Positions 49,779 to 62,203 of a stretch of DNA of 64,000 nucleotides are shown here, in pieces. Position numbers and translations under genes: made by a program. Position 1 is the first letter of the stretch, and every line of letters starts with the position of its first letter. Source of the stretch: Nocardioides sambongensis (GTDB lineage Bacteria; Actinomycetota; Actinomycetes; Propionibacteriales; Nocardioidaceae); the NCBI RefSeq assembly GCF_006494815.1, contig NZ_CP041091.1:1949001-2013000 (forward strand), given 5' to 3'. The notes beneath the pieces are model-generated. The model had not been told where the DNA came from, did no database searches, and saw nothing but the letters and a program-made list of their open reading frames with translations.

Positions 49779-49864
49779 GGACGGATCGATACCCGGCGGT
49801 AACAGAGTCCGTTGTGGGATCCGCAACGTCCGGTGCTGCGCCCCGCCCCTCGGTCCGGCGTGGA

Positions 49865-50218
49865 TCAGACGGCGATCGGCTCGCGCTCCACCTCGATCAC
49901 CCGGATCAGGTGGGTGAGGTGGAGCATCCGCAGCACTTGCCCGGTGGCGCCGCGGACCACGATGTGCTGCCCCTCGACCGAGGCCCGGCGACAGGCAGCG
50001 CCGAGCACCTTCAACGCCGTCAGGTCGACCGAAGGCACGGCGTGGAGGTCGACCACGATGTCGCCGTCCCAGCAGAAGAGGTGGTCGTAGATCGCATTGC
50101 GCACGCTCGCGGTGGAACGGACGTCGAAGTCGCCGCTGAGCAGCAGGGTGGGACCGTCGGAGGTGATCTGCACGGTGCTCACATCGCCGGTCACATCGCC
50201 GGTCACATCGCTGGTCAC
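49865..50218 (-). CDS. STAS-domain protein (anti-sigma factor antagonist type)
   Basis: 117 residues. After a repetitive start (VTSDVTGDVTGDVS, from a 12-base tandem repeat) there is one STAS domain: GPTLLLSGDFDVRSTASVRNAI, IVVDLHAVPSVDLTALKVLG, then a hydrophobic IVVRGATGQVLRMLHL end. The serine in PSVDLTAL is where SpoIIAA-type antagonists are phosphorylated, but the usual D-S-S-G sequence is altered to S-V-D-L. The GTG at 50218 has GGGAG seven bases upstream; the repeat offers further in-frame GTG codons. No kinase or sigma gene is adjacent, so partners are unknown. Confidence 0.82.
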   Translation of the reverse strand: MTSDVTGDVTGDVSTVQITSDGPTLLLSGDFDVRSTASVRNAIYDHLFCWDGDIVVDLHAVPSVDLTALKVLGAACRRASVEGQHIVVRGATGQVLRMLHLTHLIRVIEVEREPIAV

Positions 50219-50428
50219 AACCGCACTCCCTTCCGCTGGCACTCGTCCCTGGCGTCGTCGTCGGCGAGGGTGGCCTCGCTCACACCTACACTGACGCGCC
50301 GAAGCCGCCGAAGGTTGCACCGCGCACGAGAAAACTTCGCGTGTCCTCCAGGTTCCGTGTCCACCTCTTGGCGTCGAGCGAAGCGCGGCCGTCGACCTCC
50401 AGCGGCGCACCCGCTGCGTCCCACGTCC

Positions 50429-50434
50429 TAAGGT
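50429..50434 (+). promoter_or_regulatory. -10 box of leaderless adenosyltransferase promoter
   Basis: TAAGGT lies seven bases before the ATG at 50442. The same bases could serve as a weak ribosome site (AAGGTG), so either mode is possible. Confidence 0.4.
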
Positions 50435-50441
50435 GTGCGCC

Positions 50442-51023
50442 ATGGTGAACCTGACCCGGATCTACACACGGACCGGAGACGCCGGCGAGACCCGCCTCGG
50501 CGACATGAGCGTCACGACGAAGACCGATCTGCGTCTGGCCGCGTACGCCGAGGTGGACGAGGCGAACGCCCACATCGGGGTGGCGCTGGCGACCGGCGGT
50601 CTCGACGACGACGTGGTCACCGTCCTCACCCGGGTGCAGAACGACCTCTTCGACGTCGGCGCCGACCTGTGCACGCCGGTCGTGGCCGACCCCGAGTACC
50701 CCCCGCTGCGGATCGAGCAGCAGTACGTCGACCGCCTCGAGGGCTGGTGCGACGAGTACAACGAGCACCTGCCGAAGCTGCGCTCCTTCATCCTCAACGG
50801 CGGGACGGTGGCGGCGGCCCACCTGCACGTGGCCCGCACCGTGGTGCGGCGCGCCGAGCGCGCCGGGTGGGCGGCGCACGCCGAGCACGCCGCGACCATG
50901 AACACGCTGGCGATCACCTACCTGAACCGGCTCTCCGACCTGGTCTTCATCCTGGCGCGCCACGCGAACCGCGAGCGCGGCGACGTGCTGTGGGTGCCGG
51001 GCGGCGAGCGCTCCACGGACTGA
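50442..51023 (+). CDS. cob(I)alamin adenosyltransferase, PduO type
   Basis: 193 residues. It makes adenosylcobalamin from cob(I)alamin and ATP. The ATP-binding N-terminus is TRIYTRTGDAGETRLGD, followed by LAAYAEVDEANAHIGVAL. FILNGGTVAAAHLHVARTVVRRAERA and YLNRLSDLVFILARHANR are the cobalamin and catalytic blocks (R-R-A-E-R, N-R-L-S-D). It sits 676 bases from the mutase that needs its product and belongs with MeaB. The ATG at 50442 is preferred over a start three codons earlier for homology and spacing. Confidence 0.94.
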   Translation: MVNLTRIYTRTGDAGETRLGDMSVTTKTDLRLAAYAEVDEANAHIGVALATGGLDDDVVTVLTRVQNDLFDVGADLCTPVVADPEYPPLRIEQQYVDRLEGWCDEYNEHLPKLRSFILNGGTVAAAHLHVARTVVRRAERAGWAAHAEHAATMNTLAITYLNRLSDLVFILARHANRERGDVLWVPGGERSTD

Positions 51024-51142
51024 GCCTGGAGGCTGAGCCCGGCCCGGTCACCACGCACCACTCGGCCCGACACCGCCGGCGCGGACGTCGGTCCGGTCTC
51101 GGTGCGGGCCACCGGTTGACTCCGTGCCACGATGAGCCAGCG

Positions 51143-54100
51143 ATGAACATCCTGGCGGGACTGACCGACGACTTCCTCTCCGAGCACTTCGCGCCGGAGA
51201 CGCTGGAGCGCGCAGCCGGGTACGTCGGCAGCGTGACCGACGTGGAGCTGAACTCCCTCAGCCAGGGGTCGGTGACCGCCACCGCCACCGTGCCGGGGAC
51301 CCGCCCGGAGCCCTACCAGGTGCAGATGCACGCCGAGATCGGCGCCCCGGGCGGCAGCGGCTGGCTGTTCACCGTCTGCACCTGCCCGGTGCGCTCGCTG
51401 TGCAAGCACGGCGCCGCGCTCGCGCTGCACCTCCGTCGCGGCTTCGTCGGCGCGCGGGCGGAGACCGCCGGCTGGCGCCAGAGCCTGGGGCGGCTGGTCG
51501 AGGAGCTCCGGTCGAGCAGCGGCGCGCACAGCCAGGTGCCGCTGGCGCTGGAGTTCAGCCTGGACCGTCGCCGTAGCAGCAACCGGCCGGGCTCCCGCTC
51601 CGTGCGGGTCCGTCCGCTGCGCCCCGGCAACCGCCAGCCCTGGGTCCGTGGCGGCGCCGAGTGGGCGGATCTCGCCCACACCACCGCGGCTGGTGCCCAT
51701 CCCCCGCCCAGTCCGCCGCGATGGGCGCGCTCCAGGCGATGCTGCACGTGCACCGGGTCGGCAACTACAGCACGCAACAGCCCTCCCTGGAGGAGTTCGG
51801 CCCGGCCGCCCTCCGCCTGCTCCGCGACGCGGAGGAGTCGGGCGTGACCCTCCTCACGGTGCCTCCGCTGCGCGCGGTCGCTCTGCGCCGGGACCCGGTC
51901 GAGCTGGTCGTCGACGTGACGGCGGCCGAGCGTGGCCGGGCCCACCAGGTGCTGGTCGCCATCGACGACGGCGAGCGGACCTGGCACGGGGACGAGGTGC
52001 TGCCGATCGGCCACCCGGCCCGCAGCGTCGGGCTCCTCGACGACGGGGTGCTCACGCTGGCCGAGACACTGACCCCGCTGCCGCCGGCCGCCCGTCACCT
52101 GCTGGAGGGAGCGGCACTGACCGTGCCGGAGGCCGAGCTCGACCAGCTCACCGACCAGCTGCCGGGGCTGGTGCGCCTGCTCCCGGTCCGCTCCCCCGAT
52201 GCCTCGCTCACCGTCCCCGCGCCGCTGCGCCCGGTCCTCGAGCTCGCCGTGACCTGGCACGCCGCCACCCGGGCCGAGCTCGACTGGCACTGGAGCTATG
52301 GGACGGGGTCCTCCGAGCGCCGCTGCCGCCTGCACAGCACCGACGACCTCGGCGGGCTCCGCGACGCCGGCGCCGAGGCCGAGGTCCGGGAGAGCGTGCC
52401 GTCGCGGCTGCTGAGCACCGACGAGCTGCTCGACGGCGACGCGCTGGCGCTCGGCCTGCACGACCTGCCGCACCTGCGCACGCTCCCCGAGGTCCGGGTC
52501 GTCGAGGATCAGCGTCCCGATTTCCGCGAGGCCACCGGTGATCCGCGGATCAGCTTCGACCTGGTCGCGCCGACCCAGGACGGCGACCCCGCGGACGGCC
52601 CCACCGACTGGCTCGACCTGGCGGTGGCGGTCACCGTGGAGGGTGAGCCGGTGCCGCTCCCCGACGTGCTGGCCGCACTCACCCGCGACGAGGACCACCT
52701 GGTGCTGCCGAGCGGCCTCTACATCACCACCGACCGGCCCGAGTTCGACCGGCTCCGCGAGGTGGTCACCGCGGCGGGCGAGCTGCGGGAGCGCGACGGC
52801 GACCGGATCGGCGTGGGCCGTCACGACCTGGGGCTGTGGGCGCAGCTGGCCGAGGCGGGCGTGGTCGACGCCGAAGCCTCCGAGTGGGTCCGGCGTGCCC
52901 GGGCGCTGCGGGACCTCACCGAGATCCCCGAACCCGAGCCGACCGGCCTGAGCACCCCGCTGCGCGGCTACCAGAAGCAGGGCTTCTGGTGGCTGGCCTT
53001 CCTCTGGCAGCACGGGCTGGGCGGGGTGCTGGCCGACGACATGGGGCTCGGCAAGACGCTGCAGGTACTGGCGCTGATCACCCACGCGCGCGCCGAGCGG
53101 CCGCAGGACGCCCCGTTCCTGGTGGTCGCCCCGACCAGCGTCGTCACCGCCTGGGCCACCGAGGCCCGCCGGCACGCGCCCGGCCTGCGGGTCGGGGTGG
53201 CTGGTCGTCGTACCGACGACGTGGGGGCGTTGGCCCGCGACAACGACATCGTGGTGACCACCTACACACTGCTGCGCCTGGCACGCGAGGCGTACGCCGG
53301 CGAGGAGTGGTCCGGGCTCGTCCTCGACGAGGCGCAGCACGTGAAGAACCACCAGTCCAAGACGTACACCGCGGTCCGCTCCGTCGCCGCGCCGTTCCGC
53401 CTCGCGGTGACCGGGACGCCCTTCGAGAACCGACTGATGGAGCTGTGGGCGCTGCTGTCGATCAGCGTCCCCGGCCTCTACCCCCGACCGCGCGACTTCC
53501 AGCAACTGGTCGTGCGTCCGGTCGAGCGCGACCACGACGCCCAGGTGCTCGCGCGCTTCCGGCGGCGGATCCGGCCGTTCCTGCTGCGTCGCACCAAGGA
53601 GCTGGTGGCCAAGGACCTGCCGCCGAAGCAGGAGCAGGTGTTGGACGTGGCGCTCTCCGACAAGCACCGCCGGATCTACGACACCCACCTCGCCAAGGAG
53701 AGGCAGCGTCTGCTCGGCCTGCTCGACGACTTCGACCGCAACCGGGTCGCCATCTTCTCCGCGCTGACCACGCTGCGGCTGCTCGCGCTGGACCCGGCGC
53801 TCGTCGACCCGGAGCACGAGCGGGTCGGGTCGGCCAAGACGGAGGTCCTGCTCGAGCACCTCACCGAGCTCACCGAGGAGGGCCACCGGGCGCTGGTCTT
53901 CAGCCAGTTCACCTCGTTCCTGGGCCGGGTCCGCGAGGGTCTGGCGGACGTCGGCATCCCCACCGCCTACCTGGACGGCAGCACCCGGGACCGGGCGCGG
54001 GCGATCGAGGAGTTCCGCGAGGGCGACAAACCGGTCTTCCTGATCTCCCTGAAGGCGGGCGGCGTCGGCCTGACGCTCACCGAGGCCGACTACGTATTCG

Positions 54101-54336
54101 TGCTGGACCCGTGGTGGAACCCGGCGGCGGAGGCGCAGGCGGTGGACCGTGCCCACCGGATCGGGCAGACCGAGCGGGTCCACGTCTACCGGATGGTCGC
54201 CACCGACACGATCGAGGAGAAGGTGATGGAGCTCAAGGCGCACAAGGCCGAGCTCTTCGCCCAGGTCATCGACGGCGACGACGCGATGAGCGGCAGCATC
54301 GGCGCGGACGACATCCGCAGCCTTTTCGACGACTGA
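51143..54336 (+). CDS. SWIM-SNF2 family helicase, frameshifted
   Basis: About 1064 residues. An N-terminal SWIM zinc finger is visible (CTCPVRSLCKHGAALAL, C-x-C then C-x-H). The C-terminal 450 residues are a SNF2 ATPase: LADDMGLGKTLQVLALI (Walker A), LVLDEAQHVKN (DEAQ box), TGTPFENRLMELWALLS, ALVFSQFTSFLGR, YLDGSTRDRA, ISLKAGGVGLTLTEAD and AVDRAHRIGQ (motif VI). Frame break: reading changes near the C5 run at 51701-51705 (one C short), between DLAHTTAAG and AQSAAMGALQ. These proteins are RapA/SWI-like remodellers thought to act on RNA polymerase or in DNA repair. No methylase or nuclease neighbour suggests a defence role. Confidence 0.92.
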
Positions 54337-54405
54337 TCGACGCCGGCTCCGGGAGCCGCGGCCCGGTGCAGCCGAGACGTGGACCGGCAGGAGTGCCGGC
54401 TACAG

Positions 54406-54861
54406 CTAGTGGGCCGAGCGTCGGCGGTTCCAGTCGGTGCCCGGGGGCTTCGCCTCGAGCCAGGCTTGGAAACCGGTCAGCGACGAGGGGCTCATCGCCA
54501 TCTCCACCGGCCCCCGCGGACCCGTGCAGACGATGACCTGGTGATCCGGGAAGAGGGAGGTCAGCTCGTCGCCCTCGGCGTCGCGCTGGCGGTCGAAGGT
54601 CAACTCGGTCCGGGCCCAGTGGGCCTTCGGCCGCGGGGAGAGGCTGAAGACGCGGAACCACTCCAGCTGTTCGCCGGAGTATCGCCCCAGGCCCAGCGCC
54701 CAGCCGCGGCCGGGCTTGTCGGCGCGGATCCGGTGGCTCATCTCGAAGGTGCCACCGTCGCGGGCGAGGAAACGGCGCCGGACGATCAGCCCGGCGCCGT
54801 ATCCAAGAGCCAGGAGCAGCACGACACCCGCGGTGTCGATGAGCCACTCCCACCAGTGCAT
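54406..54861 (-). CDS. DUF2550 membrane-anchored protein
   Basis: 151 residues. One N-terminal span (WLIDTAGVVLLLALGYGAGLIV) followed by a soluble domain with GRGWALGLGRYSGEQLEWFRVFSLSPRPK, best read in two parts, and ending in an Arg/His-rich tail. DUF2550 proteins are found directly downstream of atpC across actinobacteria, and their function is unknown. It lies three bases after the atpC stop, so it is the last gene of the ATP synthase operon. Confidence 0.9.
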   Translation of the reverse strand: MHWWEWLIDTAGVVLLLALGYGAGLIVRRRFLARDGGTFEMSHRIRADKPGRGWALGLGRYSGEQLEWFRVFSLSPRPKAHWARTELTFDRQRDAEGDELTSLFPDHQVIVCTGPRGPVEMAMSPSSLTGFQAWLEAKPPGTDWNRRRSAH

Positions 54862-54864
54862 CGG

Positions 54865-55269
54865 TTAGGAGACTCGCTCCGCTGCGCGCAGCCGCGCCTC
54901 GGCGTGGCGCACGCGCTGCTCGGCCTCGTCGTTGGAGTCCAGCAGGTGCTTGGCCTCCTCCAGCTCGGCGAGCACGGCGTCGACGTGGATGTCCTCACCC
55001 AGGTCGACGGTCTCGGAGAGCACCGAGACCCGGTCGTTGGCCACCGAGATGAAGCCACCGGAGACCGCGGCGATCACCACGTCGTCGGTGTCGGCCACCT
55101 GGATCTCGACGACCGCCTGCGAGAGCAGGGACAGCATCGGCGCGTGACCCCGCAGCACACCGACATCACCCTCGGTGGTGCGCGCGATCACCATCGCCGC
55201 CTCACCGGACCACACGGTCCGGTCGGCAGCGACGAGCTCGACGTGCAGGGAGTCGACGTCTGCGGCCAT
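54865..55269 (-). CDS. atpC: ATP synthase F1 subunit epsilon
   Basis: 134 residues. The N-terminal beta-sandwich has HVELVAADRTVWSGEA and GDVGVLRGHAPMLSLL, and the C-terminal helical hairpin ends RLRAAERVS. It couples rotation to catalysis and can inhibit hydrolysis. The ATG overlaps the region of the atpD stop (55271-55273) by close spacing of one base. Confidence 0.96.
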   Translation of the reverse strand: MAADVDSLHVELVAADRTVWSGEAAMVIARTTEGDVGVLRGHAPMLSLLSQAVVEIQVADTDDVVIAAVSGGFISVANDRVSVLSETVDLGEDIHVDAVLAELEEAKHLLDSNDEAEQRVRHAEARLRAAERVS

Positions 55270-55270
55270 G

Positions 55271-56731
<1,461 letters not shown>

Positions 56732-56764
56732 TTACTCCGTTGAGCTGGAAAATGTTGGTGGTCG

Positions 56765-57679
56765 TCAGTCGGCCGCGGCCTGGGCATCGGCGAGCGCGTT
56801 CACGCCGCCGACGATCTCGCTGATCTCCTGGGTGATGCCAGCCTGGCGAGCCTGGTTGGCGATCCGGGTGAACTTCTTGATGAGCTCCTCGGCGTTGTCC
56901 GTCGCGGACTTCATCGCCTTCTGGCGGGCGGCCAGCTCGGAGGCGGCCGCCTGCAGCAGGCAGTAGAAGATCCGGCTCTGGACGTACTGCGGGAGCAGAC
57001 CGTCCAGCACCTGCTCCGCGGAGGGCTCGAACTCGTACAGCGGCAGGAGCTCACCCTCGTCCGGGGTCTCCTCGCCCTCGACGACCTCGAGCGGCAGCAG
57101 CCGCACCGCGGTCGGCTCCTGGGTGAGCATCGAGCGGAACCGGGTGTAGACGACGTGGACCTCGTCGACGTCGCCCTCCTCACCCTGCTCCTTGAGGAAC
57201 GCATCGATCAGCGCCTGGCCGATCTCCGCCGCCTTGTCGTAGGTCGGCTGGTCGGAGAAGCCGGTCCAGGAGGTGACGAAGTCCCGCGAACGGAACCGGA
57301 AGTACGCCTCGGCCTTGCGACCGGCGAGGAAGTAGTCGATCTCCTTGCCCTCGTCGCGCAGGCGCTCGCTGAGCCGCTCGGCCTCCTTGATCACGCTGGA
57401 GGAGTAGGCACCCGCCAGGCCACGGTCGCTGGTGATGATCAGCACCGCGGCACGCTTCGGGTTCTCCTCCTCCCGGGTCAGCGGGTGGTCGACGTTCGAG
57501 AACGTCGCCACCGCCGACACCGCACGGGTGAGCTCTCGGGCGTACGGCGCTGCCGCCGATGCCCGCTGCTGCGCCTTGATGATCCGGGACGCAGCGATGA
57601 GCTCCATGGCGCGCGTGATCTTCTTCATCGACTCCGTCGACTTGATCCGCGCGCGGTACTCACGCAGCGATACGGCCAT
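56765..57679 (-). CDS. atpG: ATP synthase F1 subunit gamma
   Basis: 304-residue central stalk subunit. The N-terminal helix [28 protein letters not shown] (two parts) and the C-terminal helix [25 protein letters not shown] are the two coiled-coil arms inside the F1 ring. [15 protein letters not shown] is the conserved central strand. Length is longer than in E. coli because of an inserted acidic loop ([21 protein letters not shown]), as in other actinobacteria. Confidence 0.97.
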   Translation of the reverse strand: MAVSLREYRARIKSTESMKKITRAMELIAASRIIKAQQRASAAAPYARELTRAVSAVATFSNVDHPLTREEENPKRAAVLIITSDRGLAGAYSSSVIKEAERLSERLRDEGKEIDYFLAGRKAEAYFRFRSRDFVTSWTGFSDQPTYDKAAEIGQALIDAFLKEQGEEGDVDEVHVVYTRFRSMLTQEPTAVRLLPLEVVEGEETPDEGELLPLYEFEPSAEQVLDGLLPQYVQSRIFYCLLQAAASELAARQKAMKSATDNAEELIKKFTRIANQARQAGITQEISEIVGGVNALADAQAAAD

Positions 57680-57681
57680 CG

Positions 57682-59319
57682 TCAGCCCCGCTTCTGCTTG
57701 ACGATCTGCTCCTGCTCGAGCTCGTCATCACCCAGCGCCTCGGCCTCGGCCTCGTGGCCGACCTTGATCGAGCCGCCCTCGGAGGTCTCGAACTGGTCGA
57801 GGAACGAGTCGTAGGCGGCCGCGAGGCCGTCCTCGTCCTCGAACTTCTGGGTCTCGCGGATCGCGGCGAGCAGGCCGTCGTGCGAGCGTCGCAGGTAGTC
57901 GAGGAACTCGCCCTCGAACCGCAGCACGTCGCCGGTCGGAACCGCGTCGAGGCGACCGCTGGTGCCGAGCCAGAGCGAGACGGTCATCTCCTCCAGCGGG
58001 TACGGCGAGTACGCCGGCTGCTTGAGCAGCGCCATCAGCCGCTGGCCGCGGGCCAGCTGCTGCTTCGACGCCGCGTCCAGGTCGGAGGCGAACATCGCGA
58101 ACGCCTCCATCGCGCGGTACTGCGCGAGGTCGACCTTGAGCGAGCCGGTGACGGCCTTCATCGCCTTGGTCATCGCGGCACCACCCACGCGGGAGACCGA
58201 CACACCGACGTCGATCGCGGGACGCTGGTTCGCCGCGAACAGGTCGGACTGCAGGAAGATCTGGCCGTCGGTGATCGAGATGACATTGGTCGGGATGAAC
58301 GCCGAGACGTCGTTGGCCTTGGTCTCGATGATCGGCAGACCGGTCATCGAGCCCGCGCCCAGCTCGTCGGAGAGCTTCGCGCAGCGCTCCAGCAGCCGGG
58401 AGTGCAGGTAGAAGACGTCACCCGGGTAGGCCTCGCGGCCCGGCGGACGACGCAGCAGCAGCGACACCGCGCGGTAGGCCTCGGCCTGCTTGGTGAGGTC
58501 GTCGAACACGATCAGCACGTGCTTGCCGTCGTACATCCACTGCTGGCCGATGGCCGAGCCGGTGTACGGGGCGAGGTACTTGAAGCCCGCGCTGTCGGAG
58601 GCGGGAGCGGCCACGATGGTGGTGTACTCCAGCGCGCCGGCCTCCTCGAGGGCACCGCGCACCGAGGCGATGGTGGAACCCTTCTGGCCGATGGCGACGT
58701 AGATGCAGCGGACCTGCTTCGCCGGGTCGCCCGACTCCCAGTTCTGCTTCTGGTTGATGATCGTGTCGATGGCCACCGTGGTCTTGCCGGTGGCGCGGTC
58801 GCCGATGATCAGCTGGCGCTGGCCGCGGCCGATCGGGGTCATCGCGTCGATCGCCTTGATGCCGGTGGCGAGCGGCTCGTGCACCGACTTGCGCGCCATC
58901 ACGCCCGGAGCCTGGAGCTCGAGCGCGCGACGGCCGGTGGTCTCGACCTCGCCGAGACCGTCGATCGGCTTGCCGAGCGGGTCGACCACGCGACCGAGGT
59001 AGCCGTCGCCGACCGGGACCGAGAGGATCTCGCCGGTACGGCGGACCGTCTGGCCCTCCTCGATCTTGTCGAAGTCACCGAGGATGACGACACCGATCTC
59101 ACGGTCCTCGAGGTTCAGCGCGAGGCCGAGCGTGCCGTCCTCGAACTCCAGGAGCTCGTTGGCCATCGCCGAGGGCAGTCCGCTGACGCGGGCGATGCCG
59201 TCCGCGGCCGCCGCGACGGCGCCGACCTCCTCCTTGGAGGCTGCGGCGGGCTGGTAGTCCGTGACGTACTTGGCGAGCGCGTCGCGAATCTCGTCGGGAC
59301 GGATGGAGAGTTCCGTCAT
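57682..59319 (-). CDS. atpA: ATP synthase F1 subunit alpha
   Basis: 545 residues. The N-terminal domain begins [39 protein letters not shown] is the Walker A loop of the non-catalytic site, [45 protein letters not shown] (in parts) follows, and [21 protein letters not shown] contains the arginine-finger region. The C-terminal acidic tail ([16 protein letters not shown]) is typical of actinobacteria. The open frame extends far upstream of the true ATG at 59319, which has a purine-rich AGAGAAGG stretch before it. Confidence 0.98.
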   Translation of the reverse strand: MTELSIRPDEIRDALAKYVTDYQPAAASKEEVGAVAAAADGIARVSGLPSAMANELLEFEDGTLGLALNLEDREIGVVILGDFDKIEEGQTVRRTGEILSVPVGDGYLGRVVDPLGKPIDGLGEVETTGRRALELQAPGVMARKSVHEPLATGIKAIDAMTPIGRGQRQLIIGDRATGKTTVAIDTIINQKQNWESGDPAKQVRCIYVAIGQKGSTIASVRGALEEAGALEYTTIVAAPASDSAGFKYLAPYTGSAIGQQWMYDGKHVLIVFDDLTKQAEAYRAVSLLLRRPPGREAYPGDVFYLHSRLLERCAKLSDELGAGSMTGLPIIETKANDVSAFIPTNVISITDGQIFLQSDLFAANQRPAIDVGVSVSRVGGAAMTKAMKAVTGSLKVDLAQYRAMEAFAMFASDLDAASKQQLARGQRLMALLKQPAYSPYPLEEMTVSLWLGTSGRLDAVPTGDVLRFEGEFLDYLRRSHDGLLAAIRETQKFEDEDGLAAAYDSFLDQFETSEGGSIKVGHEAEAEALGDDELEQEQIVKQKRG

Positions 59320-59372
59320 CTCAGTGCCTTCTCTCTTGTTCTTGACGTCTTGAAGTCTCAGGGGGTGCGGGG

Positions 59373-60172
59373 TCAGCCCGCGATCTTGCGGCGGGCGTCG
59401 TCGAGGCGGCTCAGCACGGTGCCGTCGATGACGTCGTCGCCGATCTCGACCCGCAGTCCACCGATCACGGCGGGGTCGACCACGACATTGAGATGCACCG
59501 GGCGGCCGTACTGGCGGGACAGCGCACCGCCCAGCCGCTGCTCGTCGGCCTCGGAGAGCGCGCGGGCGACGGTGACCGTCGCGACCCGCTCCCCCTGCAC
59601 GGCGGCAGCGGTCTTCTCGTAGTCCTCGAGCGCGGCGACCACCGTGCGGTAGCTGCCACCGAGGGCCTGCTTGGTGAGCGCCACCGTCGCCGGCAGGGCC
59701 TTGCCGCCCAGCAGGTCGTCGAGGAGCGACTCCTTGTCGGTCGCCGAGCGCGCCGGGTCGGAGAGCGCGTTGCGCAGGTCGGGGTGGTTGTTCACCGTGC
59801 CCCGCACCGCGAAGAGCTCGTCCACCAAGCGGTCCACGTCGTCGGCCGACCGGACCAGCGCGACGACGCTGAGGTGCTCCAGGGCGTCGGCGAGGTCCCG
59901 GGTCCGGGTCCACCGGTGCCCGACGGCGGCCACCAGCAGGTCACGCGCCTCCGGGCCCACCTTCGGTCCGAAGACCTCGGTGACCAGGCCCTGACGTGCC
60001 GGCAGGGGTGCGGACTGGTCCGTGACGAACCGGCGAACGGCCCCCTCGGCGCGCAGGCTCTGGGCCAGCGCGTAGAGGTCACGGCCGACCGCGTCGACGT
60101 CGGCCCCGGCAACCTGACCGAGCTGGTCGGTCAGGTTGGCCGCGGCGTCGGCGGATGCACCCCGGAACGACA

Positions 60173-60173
<1 letters not shown>
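59373..60173 (-). CDS. atpH: ATP synthase F1 subunit delta
   Basis: 266-residue peripheral-stalk subunit. The N-terminal six-helix domain ([19 protein letters not shown]) and the C-terminal [30 protein letters not shown], best read in two parts, are the OSCP-like signatures. It is longer than the 180 residues of E. coli but matches actinobacterial forms. The ATG shares a base with the atpF stop. Confidence 0.95.
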
Positions 60174-60745
<572 letters not shown>

Positions 60746-60760
60746 TCAGGGGACGTCAGG

Positions 60761-60970
60761 TCAGAGTGGCAGGACGAACGCCAGCGCCAAGGTGATGATG
60801 TAGAGCGCCTCGGCGAGAACGAATCCCAGGATGGCGATCGACTGCAGGCGGCTCTGGGCCTCCGGCTGGCGGGCCACACCGCTGATGAACGCGGCGAAGA
60901 TCAGACCGATACCGACACCCGGTCCGATCGCAGCGAGGCCGAGGCCGATCAAGTTTGCGGAGCCTTCCAC
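60761..60970 (-). CDS. atpE: ATP synthase F0 subunit c
   Basis: 69 residues: two spans joined by a polar loop with ARQPEAQS. The proton-carrying glutamate is in FVLAEALYI in the second span. There is no sodium-binding signature in the first span ([17 protein letters not shown]), so it is proton-type. The GTG start has AAAGGAAAAG close upstream. A strong hairpin separates it from atpB, possibly raising c-ring expression. Confidence 0.97.
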   Translation of the reverse strand: MEGSANLIGLGLAAIGPGVGIGLIFAAFISGVARQPEAQSRLQSIAILGFVLAEALYIITLALAFVLPL

Positions 60971-60987
60971 GGCTTTTCCTTTCGTCG

Positions 60988-61010
60988 GCGGCGCCGTCCT
61001 CCGGCGCCGC
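60988..61010 (-). promoter_or_regulatory. hairpin between atpB and atpE
   Basis: GCGGCGCCG (60988-60996) pairs with CGGCGCCGC (61002-61010) around TCCTC, 18 bases before the atpE start. It could protect the downstream mRNA or cut read-through from atpB, tuning subunit stoichiometry. Confidence 0.5.
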
Positions 61011-61101
61011 GTGTTGGCGAAACTCTTGTTGTGCCTATTGGTGTTGTGGTCTGTGTGGTACTCGCCGGGCGGGCACCGGTCCGGGCGGACCCGGGTCCTG
61101 C

Positions 61102-61917
61102 TCAGTGCTCGTCCGCGAGCGCCTCTCCGATGTACATCGCCGAGAGCAGCGTGAACACGTAGGCCTGCAGGAACATCACCAGCAGCTCCAGGAAGCTGAC
61201 GCCGATGCCCATCACGTAGGCCAGCACCCCGACGCCGCCGTAGAAGACGTTGCCGCTGACGATGAGCGCGGCGCCGCCGGTGGCGAACAGGATGAGCAGG
61301 AGGTGGCCCGCGAACATGTTGCCGAACAGTCGCAGGGAGAGAGTGAACGGCCGGACCAGGATGTTGGAGAAGAACTCCAGCGGGATCAGCACGATCAGGA
61401 TCGGACCCTTGATCCCCGACGGCATGGTCGCGTGCTTGAGGTAGCCCAGCGCGCCGTGCTTCCAGATGCCGCTGCCGATGAAGACCAGCCAGGAGATCAC
61501 CGCGAGCGGTGCCACGAAGCCGATACGCGACATCGTCGGGTACTGCACGAACGGGATCAGCCCGAAGTAGTTGTTCACCAGGATGAAGGTGAACAGCGTG
61601 AACAGGTAGGGCACGTACTTGAGGAAGTGCTCGCTACCGATGTTGTCGCGGCCGATGGTGTTGCGGATGAATCCGTACGCCGACTCCCCGACGTACTGCA
61701 GCCGGCCCGGCACCATGCTCGCGTTGCGCGAGGTGGCGATCCCGAACCAGACCACGATCACTGCCGAGAGCACCAGCAGCAGCATGGGCTTGGTGACGCC
61801 GAACCCTGCTACCTCGAAGACGGGGGGCAGCTCGAAGCTGCCCGGCCCCGGGGCGTGAAAGCCCGAGTCGTCGGCGGCGGTCACGGCCGTTGCCGTGATC
61901 GAAGCGGTGAGGCTCAC
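61102..61917 (-). CDS. atpB: ATP synthase F0 subunit a
   Basis: 271 residues with five to six spans. The essential arginine is in [37 protein letters not shown] and FVFIGSG-like [14 protein letters not shown] are other conserved parts, and [17 protein letters not shown] closes the protein. It forms the proton half-channels against the c-ring. Starts overlapping the preceding small gene. Confidence 0.97.
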   Translation of the reverse strand: MSLTASITATAVTAADDSGFHAPGPGSFELPPVFEVAGFGVTKPMLLLVLSAVIVVWFGIATSRNASMVPGRLQYVGESAYGFIRNTIGRDNIGSEHFLKYVPYLFTLFTFILVNNYFGLIPFVQYPTMSRIGFVAPLAVISWLVFIGSGIWKHGALGYLKHATMPSGIKGPILIVLIPLEFFSNILVRPFTLSLRLFGNMFAGHLLLILFATGGAALIVSGNVFYGGVGVLAYVMGIGVSFLELLVMFLQAYVFTLLSAMYIGEALADEH

Positions 61918-62173
61918 TCTTTCTCCTGCCTTAGCTGCTCATCTGTCGTGCCCGCGGTGAGGCCACCGAACCGAGCGAATGTCATGTAGATCCCCAGGCC
62001 CGCACCGATCAGGATGCCGACGACGACCAGGTAAGGGGTGCCCAGCCATACGTCGAGGACCCAGCCGATCCCCCGTAGAAGAGCACCCCGGAGGTGAGGT
62101 AGCCGAAGGCGTGCCAGGGGTCCCCGCGCGGGGAATCCTCCGGTTCGCTCGACGGGTGGTTCGGCTGAGCCAT
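61914..62173 (-). CDS. AtpZ/AtpI-like small membrane protein, frameshifted
   Basis: About 86 residues after repair: a polar start (MAQPNHPSSEPEDSPRGDPW), then HAFGYLTSGVLFYGGIGWVLDVWLG and LVVVGILIGAGLGIYMTFARFG, two spans of the AtpZ type that assists F0 assembly or Mg2+/Ca2+ transport. The frame is lost at the C5 run 62070-62074, one base short; without it the two spans lie in different frames. It lies just upstream of atpB with a four-base overlap. Confidence 0.8.
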
Positions 62174-62203
62174 CGCGAACCGGACGATAGCAGGCGTACG
62201 ACG

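Noticed and set aside
51313..54243. Very long open frame (976 codons) on the minus strand
   Set aside because: It is antisense to the SNF2 helicase, whose plus-strand motifs are unmistakable. High GC content suppresses stop codons on the opposite strand.
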